A DNA stretch of 21,780 nucleotides from Collinsella sp. GTDB taxonomy: Bacteria > Actinomycetota > Coriobacteriia > Coriobacteriales > Coriobacteriaceae. Every line of letters starts with the position of its first letter. Positions within the stretch are counted from its first letter, which is position 1. Below, one piece after another: positions 20,823 through 21,780 of the stretch. The translations under genes and the position numbers were made by a program. The notes under the pieces were generated by a model. That model had not been told where the DNA came from. It did not search any database and was given only the letters and a program-made list of their open reading frames with translations. The DNA is taken from contig DXZO01000036.1 of the NCBI GenBank assembly GCA_019419625.1, positions 1 through 21,780 on the forward strand, read 5' to 3'.

Positions 20823-21780
20823 TTACGAGCGCTTCCGTGGCTTCCAAGCGCCCACGTTGGCATCGTACTGGTTGAGTGCGCTGTTGCCGCCCTGCGCCAT
20901 GGGTGCCAAGATCTCGCTCTGGCGAGCGCTCAGCGACTCACCGTCGGGGATGGAAAGCGAAATGTCCCAGCTCTGGCAGATCACGTCGACGCGCTCGTAC
21001 ATCCACTCGGTAAGCTGCTTGAGGTGCTCGATGTCTTCGGCGTAGACTGTGTCGTCCTGGTACTTAAGATTGTCGAGTTCGTCCTGCGTCTGCTTGATGC
21101 GGTCGCGCAGGTCATAGGCGCTCTGCGACATCTCCTGGCGCGTGCTGAGCGTAGAGCGCAGATAGCCGCTGTTAAAGGAGGTGATCACCTCGCCGATCTC
21201 GTCCTCGGTGTTGTACGAGAGGATCGTCTGGTAGATCTGGTCGAGCTTGGCATAAAGTTCATCGTCAGTGAGCACGACCTCCTCCTTGACCACGTCGGAG
21301 GTGTCGTCGCCATCGCTCTCATCGACCTTGGCGGCATCGTCCTGAGTCTGCTCGCCCTTCTGGCGCGAAGGGAAAGTACTCTGCGCGGCATGGCCAAACT
21401 CGCTATAGAATCCCGGCATGACGCCCAGGGGGTCGGTCGTCACAAACCAATAGGCACCGCCGCACACGGCCGCGAGCACCGCAACGACGATAACCGGCTT
21501 GGGAATATGGCGCTTATGCTTGTGGTAGGCATCCTCGTCGGGATGTACCTTGCGCTTGGGCTTCTGTTTGCTGGACTGAGCATCGTCTCGCAGGGAAACC
21601 GGCGTCGGCATATCCACCTTAGGGATGCCGAAGTCCTTGTCGAAGGCCGGCAGCACACAAGTCTCGTTGGGATCGGCGGCGTCCGAAAGCACCGCGGCGG
21701 CAGACGCCGGCGCATGGGGCACCTCGGTATCGATCTGCTCCTGCGTCAAGCGCGGAAAGCCGGCCGTGCGGCCTGCCGCC
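20823..21780 (-). CDS. Single-pass membrane protein of unknown function, 5' end beyond the window
   Basis: The frame is open to the right edge, so the true start is probably outside. The first in-window start (TTG at 21749) has no ribosome-binding site, and the codons before it (RTAGFPR) read on without a stop. Numbering from that TTG, a polar acidic region (1-60) is followed by a basic stretch (KPKRKVHPDEDAYHKHKRH) and one membrane helix (84-103). This implies N-inside, C-outside. Outside come an acidic linker (about 130-160) and a mostly helical domain (162-256) with heptad-like stretches such as YDLRDRIKQTQDELDNLKY. I recognise no family. It ends 60 nt before the cyclophilin promoter; no terminator is visible between. 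Confidence 0.7.
   Translation of the reverse strand, partial: AAGRTAGFPRLTQEQIDTEVPHAPASAAAVLSDAADPNETCVLPAFDKDFGIPKVDMPTPVSLRDDAQSSKQKPKRKVHPDEDAYHKHKRHIPKPVIVVAVLAAVCGGAYWFVTTDPLGVMPGFYSEFGHAAQSTFPSRQKGEQTQDDAAKVDESDGDDTSDVVKEEVVLTDDELYAKLDQIYQTILSYNTEDEIGEVITSFNSGYLRSTLSTRQEMSQSAYDLRDRIKQTQDELDNLKYQDDTVYAEDIEHLKQLTEWMYERVDVICQSWDISLSIPDGESLSARQSEILAPMAQGGNSALNQYDANVGAWKPRKRS

Noticed and set aside
1..21780. A mobile element, defence island, CRISPR array or biosynthetic cluster
   Set aside because: All genes but a few are core housekeeping genes in conserved order; no transposase, integrase, repeat array or flanking direct repeats were found.

Overview
The window reads as one stretch of chromosome from a high-GC, Gram-positive-type bacterium, most likely a coriobacterium such as Collinsella. 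That assignment is inference. It rests on the GC-rich coding sequence, the heavy use of TTG start codons, a two-subunit glycyl-tRNA synthetase, and a gene order that resembles the mre-rodA-rplU-rpmA-obg superoperon of Clostridia although the DNA is GC-rich. No rRNA, tRNA, CRISPR array, insertion sequence, phage gene or attachment site was found. Coding density is very high: the longest gene-free stretch is the 201-bp divergent gap at 3532-3732, so no gap exceeds 300 bases.

Layout, given left to right although almost everything is transcribed leftward. (1) 1-3616: a minus-strand translation and secretion operon starting from a good promoter at 3588-3616, in the order rpsP, khpA, rimM, trmD, lepB, glyQ, glyS (glyS cut by the left edge). 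(2) 3733-4986: dinB (DNA polymerase IV), the only plus-strand gene, divergent from rpsP and convergent with rsfS. (3) 4997-8330: minus-strand obgE, nadD, yqeK, rsfS, ended by a strong intrinsic terminator at 4997-5034. (4) 8347-9152: rplU and rpmA from their own promoter, followed by an intrinsic terminator directly in front of the obgE ribosome-binding site. (5) 9149-18751: the cell-shape operon mreB, mreC, mreD, mrdA (PBP2), rodA, followed without a break by a DUF697-like membrane protein, a TIGR03960-type radical SAM protein and its DUF2344 partner. (6) 18812-20786: a cyclophilin and a TPR/transmembrane protein from their own promoter, ending in a hairpin. (7) 20823-21780: a single-pass membrane protein of unknown function, open at the right edge.

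The genes fall into three jobs. The first is ribosome biogenesis and translation: S16, L21, L27, RimM, TrmD, KhpA, Obg, RsfS, GlyQS. The second is cell elongation: the MreBCD scaffold with the SEDS glycosyltransferase RodA and its partner transpeptidase PBP2. The third is housekeeping: NAD synthesis, Ap4A breakdown, signal peptide cleavage and translesion synthesis.

No clearly new defence or mobile system is present. The points most worth a second look are: the terminator 3 nt before the obgE ribosome-binding site; the uncharacterised DUF697-like / radical SAM / DUF2344 trio fused to the cell-shape operon, with rng, prp and min genes missing; an extra N-terminal membrane segment on PBP2; a D-to-E swap at the expected catalytic Asp of TrmD; and eight TTG starts among 24 genes with a visible start.
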